Origin: Rikenellaceae bacterium
GTDB lineage: Bacteria > Bacteroidota > Bacteroidia > Bacteroidales > UBA932
Assembly (NCBI GenBank): GCA_900769145.1
Contig: CAAGFN010000189.1
Location: 1 to 63,247, forward strand
Direction: 5' to 3'
DNA length: 63,247 bases
Position 1 is the stretch's first letter. Each line of letters begins with the position of its first letter. The notes under the pieces were generated by a model. That model did not search any database, was not told where the DNA came from, and saw only the letters and a list, made by a program, of their open reading frames with translations. Shown in pieces: positions 26,601 through 34,735 of this stretch. The position numbers were made by a program, and so were the translations under genes.

Positions 26601-26758
26601 AGGTCTATGTTACCGGGGAGAATCTGTTCACTGTCACCAAATATACCGGAATTGATCCGGAATTCGCATATTCATACAATATGGCCACTGTCGGAATGGA
26701 TCTCTGCAAGGTGCCTGTTCCACGTATCATCAAGGCCGGAATTGTTGTCAAACTCTAA
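23645..26758 (+). CDS. SusC-type TonB-dependent outer membrane transporter (second pair)
   Basis: About 1037 residues from ATG 23645; the longer frame back to 23588 overlaps the previous gene and lacks a signal peptide. Signal peptide (about 1-22), CarboxypepD_reg-like domain (about 29-110: IKGQVLDANTRKPLSSVSVS), plug (about 130-245: PLVVIDGIPYIIDE, and FIKGADAIQYGSLGSNGVLM) and a beta-barrel. The usual SusC linker motif before the plug is absent, as in the first SusC. Cotranscribed with a SusD 12 bases downstream. Two different SusC/SusD pairs in one operon suggest two related ligands or two stages of uptake. Confidence 0.92.
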   Translation: MRNIFRYLSVILLSVAGIAASAQNASEKSVIKGQVLDANTRKPLSSVSVSSSSIRRAAVSDAEGRFSVTAYSKDIILMFARDGYYSTEVKTYGRDSLRILLQSASRTMTSATVVLPSGETSPANIAGQADNIHISRISEGQMAVSDALAGRMAGLRVLSKSGMPGEGSFVNFRGNRTIYADNTPLVVIDGIPYIIDENISSIVNGYSYDILEVVSPSNIENVTFIKGADAIQYGSLGSNGVLMIQTRRGRVSQTSVEFTSTEGAALNSKQIPLLSGMGFNRYIADVASGKYSGTESIGKDFPFLSGNMTYDQKVRYGFNTDWQDLIYKPAIHSNNVLKVSGGDAIVQYLVTAGYQYIDGTLDGTSKGKFNTTGNTSINFSEKLKAFAAISFDFIDIKEQEQGLSPETNPILSAFSYSPIMGVNEVDANGGILKEYNPVDPIMGISNPVSILENIEAKNKIYDFSVNLGVDYTIIPNLKADVRFGIFYKYIKDDIFIGGKSTSSIAALQDGIALNTVRSGASESKDYFVKAGLSYDLNKGRHSASFNAGYQLLSSGYSASRGMGINTATDRYKTLGDVSSTGRWTGGYDEAQRWINVYAGAKYNYNRILYASLAGQIDRSSSYGAHSHLWYPTPAAQLSWKINNMPLLRNVDAISDFNLRAEYSINTNSRYRNSLSSFYYVLKQIKDVSGLVRAGIPNEKLGPEKVRNFDFGLDFALAGDKLRLTADVFDQKTNDMIMASDIPGTYGFNTTYRNDGAMRTRGLEAGISAVLVDKDFHWRVGGNISWYKTVLTDLGASGDKIIDYGDGVTLINRKGEAPFSFYGFKTDGVYATTADAKASGLATNGGYQFQGGDVKFIDNGDHVISDKDKAILGSADPDFFGGFYSEMRIKGFRLYANFTYSYGNEIYNATRRYNESGSSFRNQAASVDRRWVAEEQVTDIPRAAYGDPAGNSRFSDRWIEDGSYLKLKELTFSWETRKKFLFMNGFKVYVTGENLFTVTKYTGIDPEFAYSYNMATVGMDLCKVPVPRIIKAGIVVKL

Positions 26759-26770
26759 TATCCGAATGCA

Positions 26771-28423
26771 ATGAGACTCAATAAAGCATTAATATACATT
26801 CTTCTGGGAGCTGCAGCGCTGATTAACTGCTCCTGCGACAGATTCTTCGAGCCTTCTCTCGGAAACCGTCTGGAGAACGGGGAGAACTACACCGACAGGT
26901 CCACCATATATGCATCATTCATCGGACTGTATTCCCTTCTTCAGGATGCGGCTGCGGAACTCGTGGTAGTAAGCGAATTAAGGGGAGACTTGATCCAGCC
27001 TACCTCGTATGCTCCTGACGAGTACTGGGATATTTTCAGGAACACCATTGATGAGCGCAATGAGACAGCCAATCCCGCATTCCTCTACAAGATAGTGGTC
27101 AACTGCAATGACTTCCTGAGAAATACCATAGCCTACAACAAGGATTATCCCGGAGTGATTCCTCAGGCTATCTATCGCCAGATGATAGCCGGAACGGTGA
27201 CTCTCAGGGCGTGGGCATATCTCAATATAGGCAAGCTCTATGGCGAGGCCGTTTACTACGACTACAGTCTTTCCGGAGATACCGACATTTCCGAGATTGT
27301 ACCTATGAGTCTTGACGAACTTGTTCCTGAACTGATAGGATTTATGCAGCGGGGTGTGGACGGCATCAGCGGTCTGCGCAATGTCAATTTGAACAATATG
27401 TTCGGCACATCCGGTATCTGGAGTAATGTTCCAATCAATCCGGACGCCCTGATGCTCGAACTCTATCTCTGGAACAGGGATTATGAAAATGCGGCCAAGA
27501 GGGGTATCAATATGATTACCGGCCAGTCAGTCACTGCAGCGGGAGACAACCACAATTATACCTGCTCCTATCAGTTCGGTGCTGGTACCAATGCTCTCAA
27601 GAAATGGTCAACACTCTTCTCTGAGACACCTGTAGCAGTCCATGGTAAGGAAGGGGCTACAATAGTGCTGTTCGACTATGCCCAGAGGCAGGTCAATCCG
27701 CTTTACTCCAAGTTTTCTAATGAGAATGGATGTGACTATTGGCTGAGACCAACCAATGCGCTTGTAAACCTCTACAGTGGTGCGGATTATAAATCCGGTG
27801 CGGTATCCGTAACCGACCCGCGTGGAAGCGGTGTGACGTATGAGACTGTAAAGGGTAGCCGTGTTTTTTACAAATATGGTACAGGCAGAACTCTGCAGAC
27901 ATCAGATTCACCGATATATATCTACAGGGCTGCTGAAATCCATCTGATGATAGCGGAAGCACTTTCCGCTCTTGGGAACTTTGAGGCTGCGGATGCTGTC
28001 GTGAATGTCGGTTTCCAGCCGTATTGGGAGGCCGGTAACCGCTACAATCAGCCTTTCGATGCTCCAGTCTATGCATACGAAAAACTTAAGATTGGCCACG
28101 GTATCAGGGGCCGTCTGGGCATTCCTTCCGTACTATCCAATTCCGACAGGTTTATTTCTGAAGAGATTGACCCTTCGTCCGAGGAGTATTCGCAGAGAAG
28201 GGCTGCAGTGCTGGACAGCCTCATCATCGAGGAGACCGGAAGGGAACTTGCGGGAGAAGGCAAGCGTTGGTTCACATTGCTCAGGATGGCGAGGAACCAC
28301 GGCTATGACGAATTGCTCGCAAAGATGATAAGCAACAAATACCAGTCGGGCAAGGATGAACACTATGATGAGTTCCTAGACCGCCGGAACTGGTTTATCG
28401 AGTACAATCACAAGGAAAACTAA
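26771..28423 (+). CDS. SusD/RagB-type surface lipoprotein (second pair)
   Basis: 550-residue lipoprotein (Cys20 or Cys22 as the lipidated residue; the context has two nearby cysteines). SusD features include FLYKIVVNCNDFLRNTIAYN, the helical repeat MIAGTVTLRAWAYLNIGKLYG, IYIYRAAEIHLMIAEALSAL and the C-terminal ETGRELAGEGKRWFTLLRMA. It is more diverged than the first SusD and ends in a charged FIEYNHKEN tail. Partner of the upstream SusC. The next gene starts 6 bases after its stop. Confidence 0.88.
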   Translation: MRLNKALIYILLGAAALINCSCDRFFEPSLGNRLENGENYTDRSTIYASFIGLYSLLQDAAAELVVVSELRGDLIQPTSYAPDEYWDIFRNTIDERNETANPAFLYKIVVNCNDFLRNTIAYNKDYPGVIPQAIYRQMIAGTVTLRAWAYLNIGKLYGEAVYYDYSLSGDTDISEIVPMSLDELVPELIGFMQRGVDGISGLRNVNLNNMFGTSGIWSNVPINPDALMLELYLWNRDYENAAKRGINMITGQSVTAAGDNHNYTCSYQFGAGTNALKKWSTLFSETPVAVHGKEGATIVLFDYAQRQVNPLYSKFSNENGCDYWLRPTNALVNLYSGADYKSGAVSVTDPRGSGVTYETVKGSRVFYKYGTGRTLQTSDSPIYIYRAAEIHLMIAEALSALGNFEAADAVVNVGFQPYWEAGNRYNQPFDAPVYAYEKLKIGHGIRGRLGIPSVLSNSDRFISEEIDPSSEEYSQRRAAVLDSLIIEETGRELAGEGKRWFTLLRMARNHGYDELLAKMISNKYQSGKDEHYDEFLDRRNWFIEYNHKEN

Positions 28424-28429
28424 GGTACT

Positions 28430-30715
28430 ATGTTCAAGATATCCAAATATTTGAGTTTCAGGAGTTTCCTGAGCATTGCAATGATTGCCGCATTCTCCGT
28501 GGCGGTGCTCTCGTGTGCGGAAAAGACCATTGATGAGGAGGCTTTCATCGAGACCGGTGGGGAAGAGGGAGAGATTGGCGAGGGCAATCCTTACTGGGAC
28601 TGGGCTGATAGGTATCCCGGTGTAGTCTCGTCTCAGATTGAAAGGGCTGATGGGGTCAATGTCAAGGTCAGGGGAGGCTATGAGCCTTTCGCATTCGCAC
28701 CTGACTCCGCCGCCCTGCAGAGTACCGGCCTCTATGCTGCAGGCGGCGATTATATAACCATTGAGGTGCCGGAGGGCGTGACCGACCTTCATTGCCAGAT
28801 AGGTATAGGCTATCCTCTCGTGGACGGACAGCTCCGCAGGCGTTACTACGATGTCGTCCGCAAATATACCCTGCACAGCGGAAGGAACGAGGTGATGAGC
28901 CATTTCGGGGGCTTCCTGTATTTCTATTATCCTGTAGGAAAGGTTGCTCCGAATGACATTGAGGTGACAGTAAGCGGTGCCGTGGCGTCCGATGACTTCG
29001 TACTTGGAGAGACCAACAAGGTGGAATGGATGGAGCGTATGCAGGCACGTGCGGAACTCATCAAGAATCCTTCCGAGGATGACAGCGAGATGGCGTTTCT
29101 CCGCTGGGTTGAGCTCAGGTCCGACAAGTTCATCCTGACCGCCGGCGTGAAGGAAATGTCCGCCATAAAGGACCCTGTCCAGCTGATGGAGAATTATGGA
29201 AAGGTGGTGGATTCGTATTACGCATTCGCTGGCTTCGACCAGAATAACCAGATGCCTATGAGGGTTATTACGGACATTCAACTTCCGGATGCCGAGCAGA
29301 CTGTGTCAATGTCAGCTCCGAAGGTTGAGAGATACGGAAAATATCCGATAGCATTCAGAAGAGGCCTGACAGACACGGCCGTCGAGTGGGAAGAGAAACT
29401 TCTGAACCATTATTATGTGCTCGGTATTGGTGACCCGGCGGACGGATCATCATTCCTCAAGCCGCTTCTGGGCTTCTGCGATGCGGTTTCCTCCACCTGG
29501 TACTGGAGCGGTTTGATGAAATGGCCGGTGGGCAAGATGAGCCAGCGCTATCTCATTGCGAGAGAGGGGAATATCATCCAGAATGATGAGATTGACTATC
29601 CGGGAACCATTGAGAAGCTCAACAAGGAATACGCCCGCACGAGCGATGCCCGCTTCATGTATCCGAACTGCAATGAGATGGGCCAGACGGTAATGTTTAT
29701 GCAACTTGCGCAGGAATATGGCTGGGAGATGTTCCCATACATCAACAGGAGATGCCGTGAACTGGGCTTCAATTATGAGAAGGACCCGATAATACTCGAC
29801 CAGGCGGCCAATGACTTCTTCGTGATGACAATGAGCGAGTATGCCGGGAAGAACCTCTATCCGTTCTTCAAGCAATGGCACTTCCCTTGCTCCGAGCCGG
29901 CTATAAAGTATATGGCCAATTTCGATGATTTTACTGAGGATGAGATGTTCTGGAAGGCTTACAATGCCGGCAAGAGTCCTGAGTTCGTGGCCAGAACTCC
30001 GGACCTCCGCTTCTCTGACAAGAGGCCTTCGGGAAGGCTGGAGTTCTCAATGCCGATACCGGACGACCTCCGCAACTGGTTCATTTTCGCCGCCCTGTAT
30101 CACGTGGATAAATCCACGCCGGAACTGCCGGTATGGGTTCGTCAGGTCAACAATCTCTATAACACTGACTGGAACAGGGCGTTCGACGGGGATATCACCA
30201 AGGGTATCCAGATTCTGGGACATTGCCAGAACAAGACCAATGACACCTATGCGAATATTCCTTATTGCTATCTGAGTTTCGCTGGGCCGGAGGCATTGTC
30301 CGACCTCGGAGAGGGCATATTCACATATCCGGCAGACAAGAAGCCGGTCAACAATGTCAGCCCGAATGTCTTCAGAATTTATATCCCGGAGACTACCGAC
30401 TTGGAGTCATACAGCAAGGAGCCGTTGACCTTCAATACATTGATGTTGGTGAACTCCAACCAGTACTATATGACAAGTTATTTCTACGATATAGAGTACT
30501 GGGATATGGAAGAGGAGGTCTGGAAGCCTACCAGCCCGAATGAACATCTTCTCCTTTATACCCATGTGTATGAGGCCTATTACTTCGATGAGACCTACAC
30601 CACCACGAGAATCAGGTACAAGATGCAGCCTATCACTCCGGGTACTTCCGGCTACTCAATCTGCGAGTACAACGAAATGAACTTCGGCCTGGTAGAGGAA
30701 GTCCCAGCCGAGTAG
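28430..30715 (+). CDS. M60-like (enhancin-type) lipoprotein lacking the HExxH metal site
   Basis: 761-residue lipoprotein (lipobox Cys29). The N-terminal half resembles peptidase M60/enhancin proteins of gut Bacteroidota: TGLYAAGGDYITIEVP, a VMSHFGGFLYFY segment, a helix like DPVQLMENYGKVVDSYYAFAG, RVITDIQLPDAEQ and, later, FMQLAQEYGWEMFPYINRRC. The zinc-binding HExxH motif of active M60 enzymes is not found anywhere in the protein. It may therefore be a non-catalytic glycoprotein-binding relative. The assignment is by motif resemblance only. Last gene of the FAS1-SusCD operon; a strong hairpin follows at 30737-30783. Confidence 0.55.
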   Translation: MFKISKYLSFRSFLSIAMIAAFSVAVLSCAEKTIDEEAFIETGGEEGEIGEGNPYWDWADRYPGVVSSQIERADGVNVKVRGGYEPFAFAPDSAALQSTGLYAAGGDYITIEVPEGVTDLHCQIGIGYPLVDGQLRRRYYDVVRKYTLHSGRNEVMSHFGGFLYFYYPVGKVAPNDIEVTVSGAVASDDFVLGETNKVEWMERMQARAELIKNPSEDDSEMAFLRWVELRSDKFILTAGVKEMSAIKDPVQLMENYGKVVDSYYAFAGFDQNNQMPMRVITDIQLPDAEQTVSMSAPKVERYGKYPIAFRRGLTDTAVEWEEKLLNHYYVLGIGDPADGSSFLKPLLGFCDAVSSTWYWSGLMKWPVGKMSQRYLIAREGNIIQNDEIDYPGTIEKLNKEYARTSDARFMYPNCNEMGQTVMFMQLAQEYGWEMFPYINRRCRELGFNYEKDPIILDQAANDFFVMTMSEYAGKNLYPFFKQWHFPCSEPAIKYMANFDDFTEDEMFWKAYNAGKSPEFVARTPDLRFSDKRPSGRLEFSMPIPDDLRNWFIFAALYHVDKSTPELPVWVRQVNNLYNTDWNRAFDGDITKGIQILGHCQNKTNDTYANIPYCYLSFAGPEALSDLGEGIFTYPADKKPVNNVSPNVFRIYIPETTDLESYSKEPLTFNTLMLVNSNQYYMTSYFYDIEYWDMEEEVWKPTSPNEHLLLYTHVYEAYYFDETYTTTRIRYKMQPITPGTSGYSICEYNEMNFGLVEEVPAE

Positions 30716-30731
30716 AAACCCTCTTCAGACA

Positions 30732-33700
30732 TTATTGACCCGTCCCCGGACCCCCGTCTTCCTGGTCGTTCCGGGGACGGGTCATATATTTCTTTGGGGT
30801 CATGCCGTATTTCTCGCTGAAGAGGCGGAAGAATGTGCCCCTGTTCACGAAACCGGTCTTGTAGATGACCTCGTCCACCGGCATCTTGTCTGTTGTCAGC
30901 AGGTTCGCCGCCACTGACAGGCGATAATCTTTGATCAGGGCCGATATCTTCGTGTCCATCAACGTCTCGGTACGCCTGTAGAGATTGCGGAGACTCAGGC
31001 CCATCTCGTCTGCGATGAACTTCGGGGACAGGTCTGGATTGGAGACATTCTGGTAGATGAGGTTGTAAATCTTGTCCACGAACTCCTTGTCCTCATTGTG
31101 CAGCATCTTCCCCTCTGACATCTTGTAATTGCTCATAGGGGACATATAGTAGGCCTTCAGCACCTTGTTGCGGGATATGAGTTGGGAAATGGTCGTGCGC
31201 AGGGTCTCGATTTCGAACGGTATCGGCAGGCAGGCATCGGCGAGATTGAGGACCTCCTTCAGGATATTCTGCCTGTGGCCGGAAACTATGAGTATCACCG
31301 GAATGTGGTTAGTCACATTGTTTTCCTTGATGTTCCGGAGCAATGATGATGATTCAATATCGCCGCTGCCGCAGATTATGAGGTCCGGATGGTTCTTATC
31401 AAGCATTTCCATAGCCTTGGCGGCCGATTCCGGTGCGGAAATATTGTATGTGTCGGCAAGTGCATTGACAATGAATCTCGACACTGCGTCGCCGCCGTTT
31501 ATGACCATCAGCGTGTTCTTGGAAGTGTCGAAAATCTTCTCCTTTCCTGAGGATTCGGACTCGGGGAAGCGTATTCCCTCCTCCACGAACTCAAGCGGCC
31601 TGGAGTCTCCGGATGTTTCGCTGACCGTGTTCCTGGCCACTTTAATGATGAATACGATGGTATTCTCCTCCGGACTCTCCGCCGTGACGCTCGCATTGAA
31701 GCGGCTCAGGAGCTCGTTCAGTATCGAAATGCTGAACCTGTTGATATGCAGCCCGGCGAAGGACTTCTCTTCCCACCGGGTAATTCCATCCCTGCTCAGG
31801 GCACAGTCAATCACGTCCTTGTCAATGGCAAAGCTGTCGCTGCTGAGAATCAGTTCGAGGCTGTCATTTTCAGTATGCAGGGACATTGACAGATTCCCGT
31901 GCGGGTCCGTGTTCTGGACCAGGAAGCCGGCAATGAGATTAGTGGCTATGGACCAGGCTTTCTTGTCGATGGCCCATATCACCGATTGAGGTATATCTAC
32001 AGTGAGGGTGCATCCGTTCTTCCCGGCCTCCTGACGGAACGGGCTTACTATGGCATCGGTCAGTTCGGAGACATTGAGAAGTTCCATCACCGACTCGCTC
32101 TTGCTACCGATACCGTCGATCAGGCTGGACAGGTTCTTGAGCCTGATGGCATTCTGAAGGATGCTGTTGATTTCCGTCGGGAAATGCTTCTTCATCTTGT
32201 CCTTCTCCATTATCAGCCTGCAGTTTCCGTAAATGAGGGTAATCGGCACGGAGAACTCTTCCGCAATGTCGGAGAGCACATTGATGATGGAATCCTGCTG
32301 CTTCTTCCGGAACTCCTCCTTCATTTCCTTCTGCCTCATCTCCTTGCGCTTTTTGTGGCGGATGAAGAAGTGCCTTGTCAGCAGGATGGCCCCAATCAGA
32401 AAAATGAGGGTGTAGCATATCTTTGCGAGGACTGAACTGTACCAAGGCGCCCTTATCTTGATTGTCAATGTGCTGATGCCGCTGGAATATCCGGTGGCCT
32501 TGTCGTTGTAGCACACATCTACTGTATAGGTTCCCGGACGCAGCCTTGTGAACTCCAGGGCATTGTCGTTTTCCCTCCATTGGCCCTGCAATTCCCTTAT
32601 CCTCCACCTGAACACGTAGTCCTGGCCGTTGATGTAGTCTATTGCGCCGAATATGAGCCTTGTCAGCATCTGGTCGTGGCGCAGGACCACAGTCCCGTCT
32701 TTCTCCAGGTTGCATATCGGAGTCAGGACACCGTCAATCTCCATCTCGCGGAATTCCAATTCGGGGTGGAATGAACTTGGGGCAATCTCTTTGTCTCCCG
32801 ATATCCTGACGATACCGTCAATGCCTCCGAACCAGATGCTCCCCTCATCGTCCACATACATGGCCCCGTCGCTGAACTCCACAGTCTCCAGGCCGCTTGA
32901 ATAGCCGTAATTCTTGACTGTCCCCTCCTTTGCGCTGATTCTGAACAGGCCGCTGTTGCCCGATGCCCAGATGCCGCCTTTCCCGTCGTTGGCAATGGCG
33001 TGGATGGCTCCGCGGGTACCTTCTATCATCTCCATTCCGGAATCCCACATCCTGATGACTCCTTCCCCGGTTCCGAACCATACATTCCCATTGTCATCTG
33101 TGGTTATGGCATAGACATCATTGTACGTGAGCTTCCCGAGGACTGAAAGGTCGAAAGTTCTGGCCTTGCCCGTCCGGACATTGTAGCTGGCGGCTCCCTG
33201 GCCCTTGTGTCCGAACCATATAACGTCCTTGTCCTGCGGGTGCATTGCGAAGAACATAGGGTCGCTTCTGAACTGCTCGCCGAGGTCTATTTCCCTGATT
33301 TTCCCGAAATGCGGAAAGTCGCCGCCTTCGACAGTGGCGAGGAACACGCCCTTGCCCGTGGTGGAAATCCAGAGCGAGTCGGGAGAACTCTCATAGATGC
33401 CGTGCACGCTGTTGAGGATGTCTCCTGTATAAATGGAATGAAGGCGTTTGTCCCGGAAAGAGTAATAATTGATCGTCGCGCTGTTGTTTCCTATCCACAG
33501 AAGAGGTCTGGAACTGCTCGCAATCGCATACACCGAGTTCTCGGCGAGGTCGCTGTCGGACACGGTGAACCTCCTGGTCGTGACATCGTCCCCGGTCTGC
33601 GGAGCACCCCTGTTGCAGATATCCGTCAGGCCGTCGCCCTTGGTTCCGAACCACAGATGCCCGTCCTTGAAATATAGTGAGCGGACAGGCATCCTGATAT

Positions 33701-34727
33701 CTGCCTTGAACTTGTCAATCCTGTAGTCTTTCAGTTCGTAAGGGGAGTCGAACATCTTGATGAGGCCCTTTCCGTCTGTCGCGAACCAGACTATATCCTG
33801 GCGGTTGTCCTTTACCGCCATGAACACGCCGCAATTGATGTCGAGAACCTCCTTTACATAGTGCCCGGGTATCAAGGTCTCGTGCCTGAGCCGCAGGGCC
33901 CCGGTGGTCGGATAGGTGATAATGATGTCCTCTCCCGCCCTGACTATGCCGGATGGCCAGCCGCGGTAGTGGATTTCGTCCGCAAGGTTGAAAATGTATG
34001 TCATTTTCCCCGTCCCGGTATTGTATTCGTACAAAGTCCCGTCCCGGTAGAAGAGGAAGGCCTTGTCTCCGTTGTTGAATGACTTGGCCAGGGGCGAGCT
34101 TTCATTCTTCCGGATGTGCCTCAGGCTCAGGAGCGGCTTTTCGCCCGTGATGTCAATGCCGTATGTGACAATGCCCTGCACAATGTCAAAGACGCAGAGC
34201 GACCCGTCCGCCGTCACGTTGATGTCGTGGACAGAGGAAAGGTCATATCCGTCAGGGGCCGGAACTGCAATGAATCTGTCTTTGTCCGGGTTATATACGT
34301 GGATGCTGTCCCGTCCCGCAAGTACTATCCTCCGCCTGTCACCTGCCGCTATCTTCCGACTGAATGTTATTTCCGGATGTTTCAGGACTTTCAGGCTTAC
34401 GGGGTCGAAGATATCGACTCCGTGATTGTTGTTTATGACGAACAGCCCGTCCGTCGTCTTCACTATTTTTCCGATGAATCTTCCCGAGAGGTCCTCGGCT
34501 CCCTCCCAGTCGTACGGGTAGATGCGCATCTCATTGCCGTCCCATCTGTTGAGGCCGTCGCAGGTCCCCATCCAGATATACCCCTTGTCGTCCTGGCAGA
34601 GGGTCAGGATGGCATTGTTGGAAATTCCGTCCCGGCTTGAAATTATCTGGAAATTGTCCGCTGCCCGGAGCAATGCCATGGAAATGGCCGACAGGGAGAT
34701 GAGTACGGTAATGAGTCGCGTTTTCAT
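30732..34727 (-). CDS. Hybrid two-component-type regulator with inactivated kinase and receiver domains
   Basis: 1331 residues laid out like an HTCS. In order: signal peptide (about 1-23); periplasmic two-propeller sensor with repeated IWMGT/LWFGT/VWFGT blades (about 25-660); Y_Y_Y domain (about 660-755); membrane helix (about 764-787); HisKA/HATPase remnant (about 810-1050); receiver remnant (about 1075-1190); AraC-type HTH (about 1225-1320). The HisKA signature is AEEFSVPITLI, with Glu823 where SHEFKTPLTLI has the phospho-accepting His. The ATP-binding N-box reads TNLIAGFL and no DxGxGI box is present. In the receiver, the acidic pair is GG and the phospho-Asp position is Gly1120 (IICGSGD). 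The HTH looks intact. It is 8 bases downstream of the sulfatase gene and cotranscribed with it. It probably controls the convergent FAS1-SusCD operon by a route without phosphorelay. Confidence 0.85.
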   Translation of the reverse strand: MKTRLITVLISLSAISMALLRAADNFQIISSRDGISNNAILTLCQDDKGYIWMGTCDGLNRWDGNEMRIYPYDWEGAEDLSGRFIGKIVKTTDGLFVINNNHGVDIFDPVSLKVLKHPEITFSRKIAAGDRRRIVLAGRDSIHVYNPDKDRFIAVPAPDGYDLSSVHDINVTADGSLCVFDIVQGIVTYGIDITGEKPLLSLRHIRKNESSPLAKSFNNGDKAFLFYRDGTLYEYNTGTGKMTYIFNLADEIHYRGWPSGIVRAGEDIIITYPTTGALRLRHETLIPGHYVKEVLDINCGVFMAVKDNRQDIVWFATDGKGLIKMFDSPYELKDYRIDKFKADIRMPVRSLYFKDGHLWFGTKGDGLTDICNRGAPQTGDDVTTRRFTVSDSDLAENSVYAIASSSRPLLWIGNNSATINYYSFRDKRLHSIYTGDILNSVHGIYESSPDSLWISTTGKGVFLATVEGGDFPHFGKIREIDLGEQFRSDPMFFAMHPQDKDVIWFGHKGQGAASYNVRTGKARTFDLSVLGKLTYNDVYAITTDDNGNVWFGTGEGVIRMWDSGMEMIEGTRGAIHAIANDGKGGIWASGNSGLFRISAKEGTVKNYGYSSGLETVEFSDGAMYVDDEGSIWFGGIDGIVRISGDKEIAPSSFHPELEFREMEIDGVLTPICNLEKDGTVVLRHDQMLTRLIFGAIDYINGQDYVFRWRIRELQGQWRENDNALEFTRLRPGTYTVDVCYNDKATGYSSGISTLTIKIRAPWYSSVLAKICYTLIFLIGAILLTRHFFIRHKKRKEMRQKEMKEEFRKKQQDSIINVLSDIAEEFSVPITLIYGNCRLIMEKDKMKKHFPTEINSILQNAIRLKNLSSLIDGIGSKSESVMELLNVSELTDAIVSPFRQEAGKNGCTLTVDIPQSVIWAIDKKAWSIATNLIAGFLVQNTDPHGNLSMSLHTENDSLELILSSDSFAIDKDVIDCALSRDGITRWEEKSFAGLHINRFSISILNELLSRFNASVTAESPEENTIVFIIKVARNTVSETSGDSRPLEFVEEGIRFPESESSGKEKIFDTSKNTLMVINGGDAVSRFIVNALADTYNISAPESAAKAMEMLDKNHPDLIICGSGDIESSSLLRNIKENNVTNHIPVILIVSGHRQNILKEVLNLADACLPIPFEIETLRTTISQLISRNKVLKAYYMSPMSNYKMSEGKMLHNEDKEFVDKIYNLIYQNVSNPDLSPKFIADEMGLSLRNLYRRTETLMDTKISALIKDYRLSVAANLLTTDKMPVDEVIYKTGFVNRGTFFRLFSEKYGMTPKKYMTRPRNDQEDGGPGTGQ
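30737..30783. terminator. Bidirectional terminator embedded in the HTCS 3' coding end
   Basis: A perfect 14-bp inverted repeat (GACCCGTCCCCGGA at 30737-30750 and its complement at 30770-30783) around a 19-base loop. It lies between two convergent operons but inside the last 17 codons of the minus-strand regulator, so those C-terminal residues are encoded by the hairpin. Confidence 0.65.
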
Positions 34728-34735
34728 TGTTGAGG

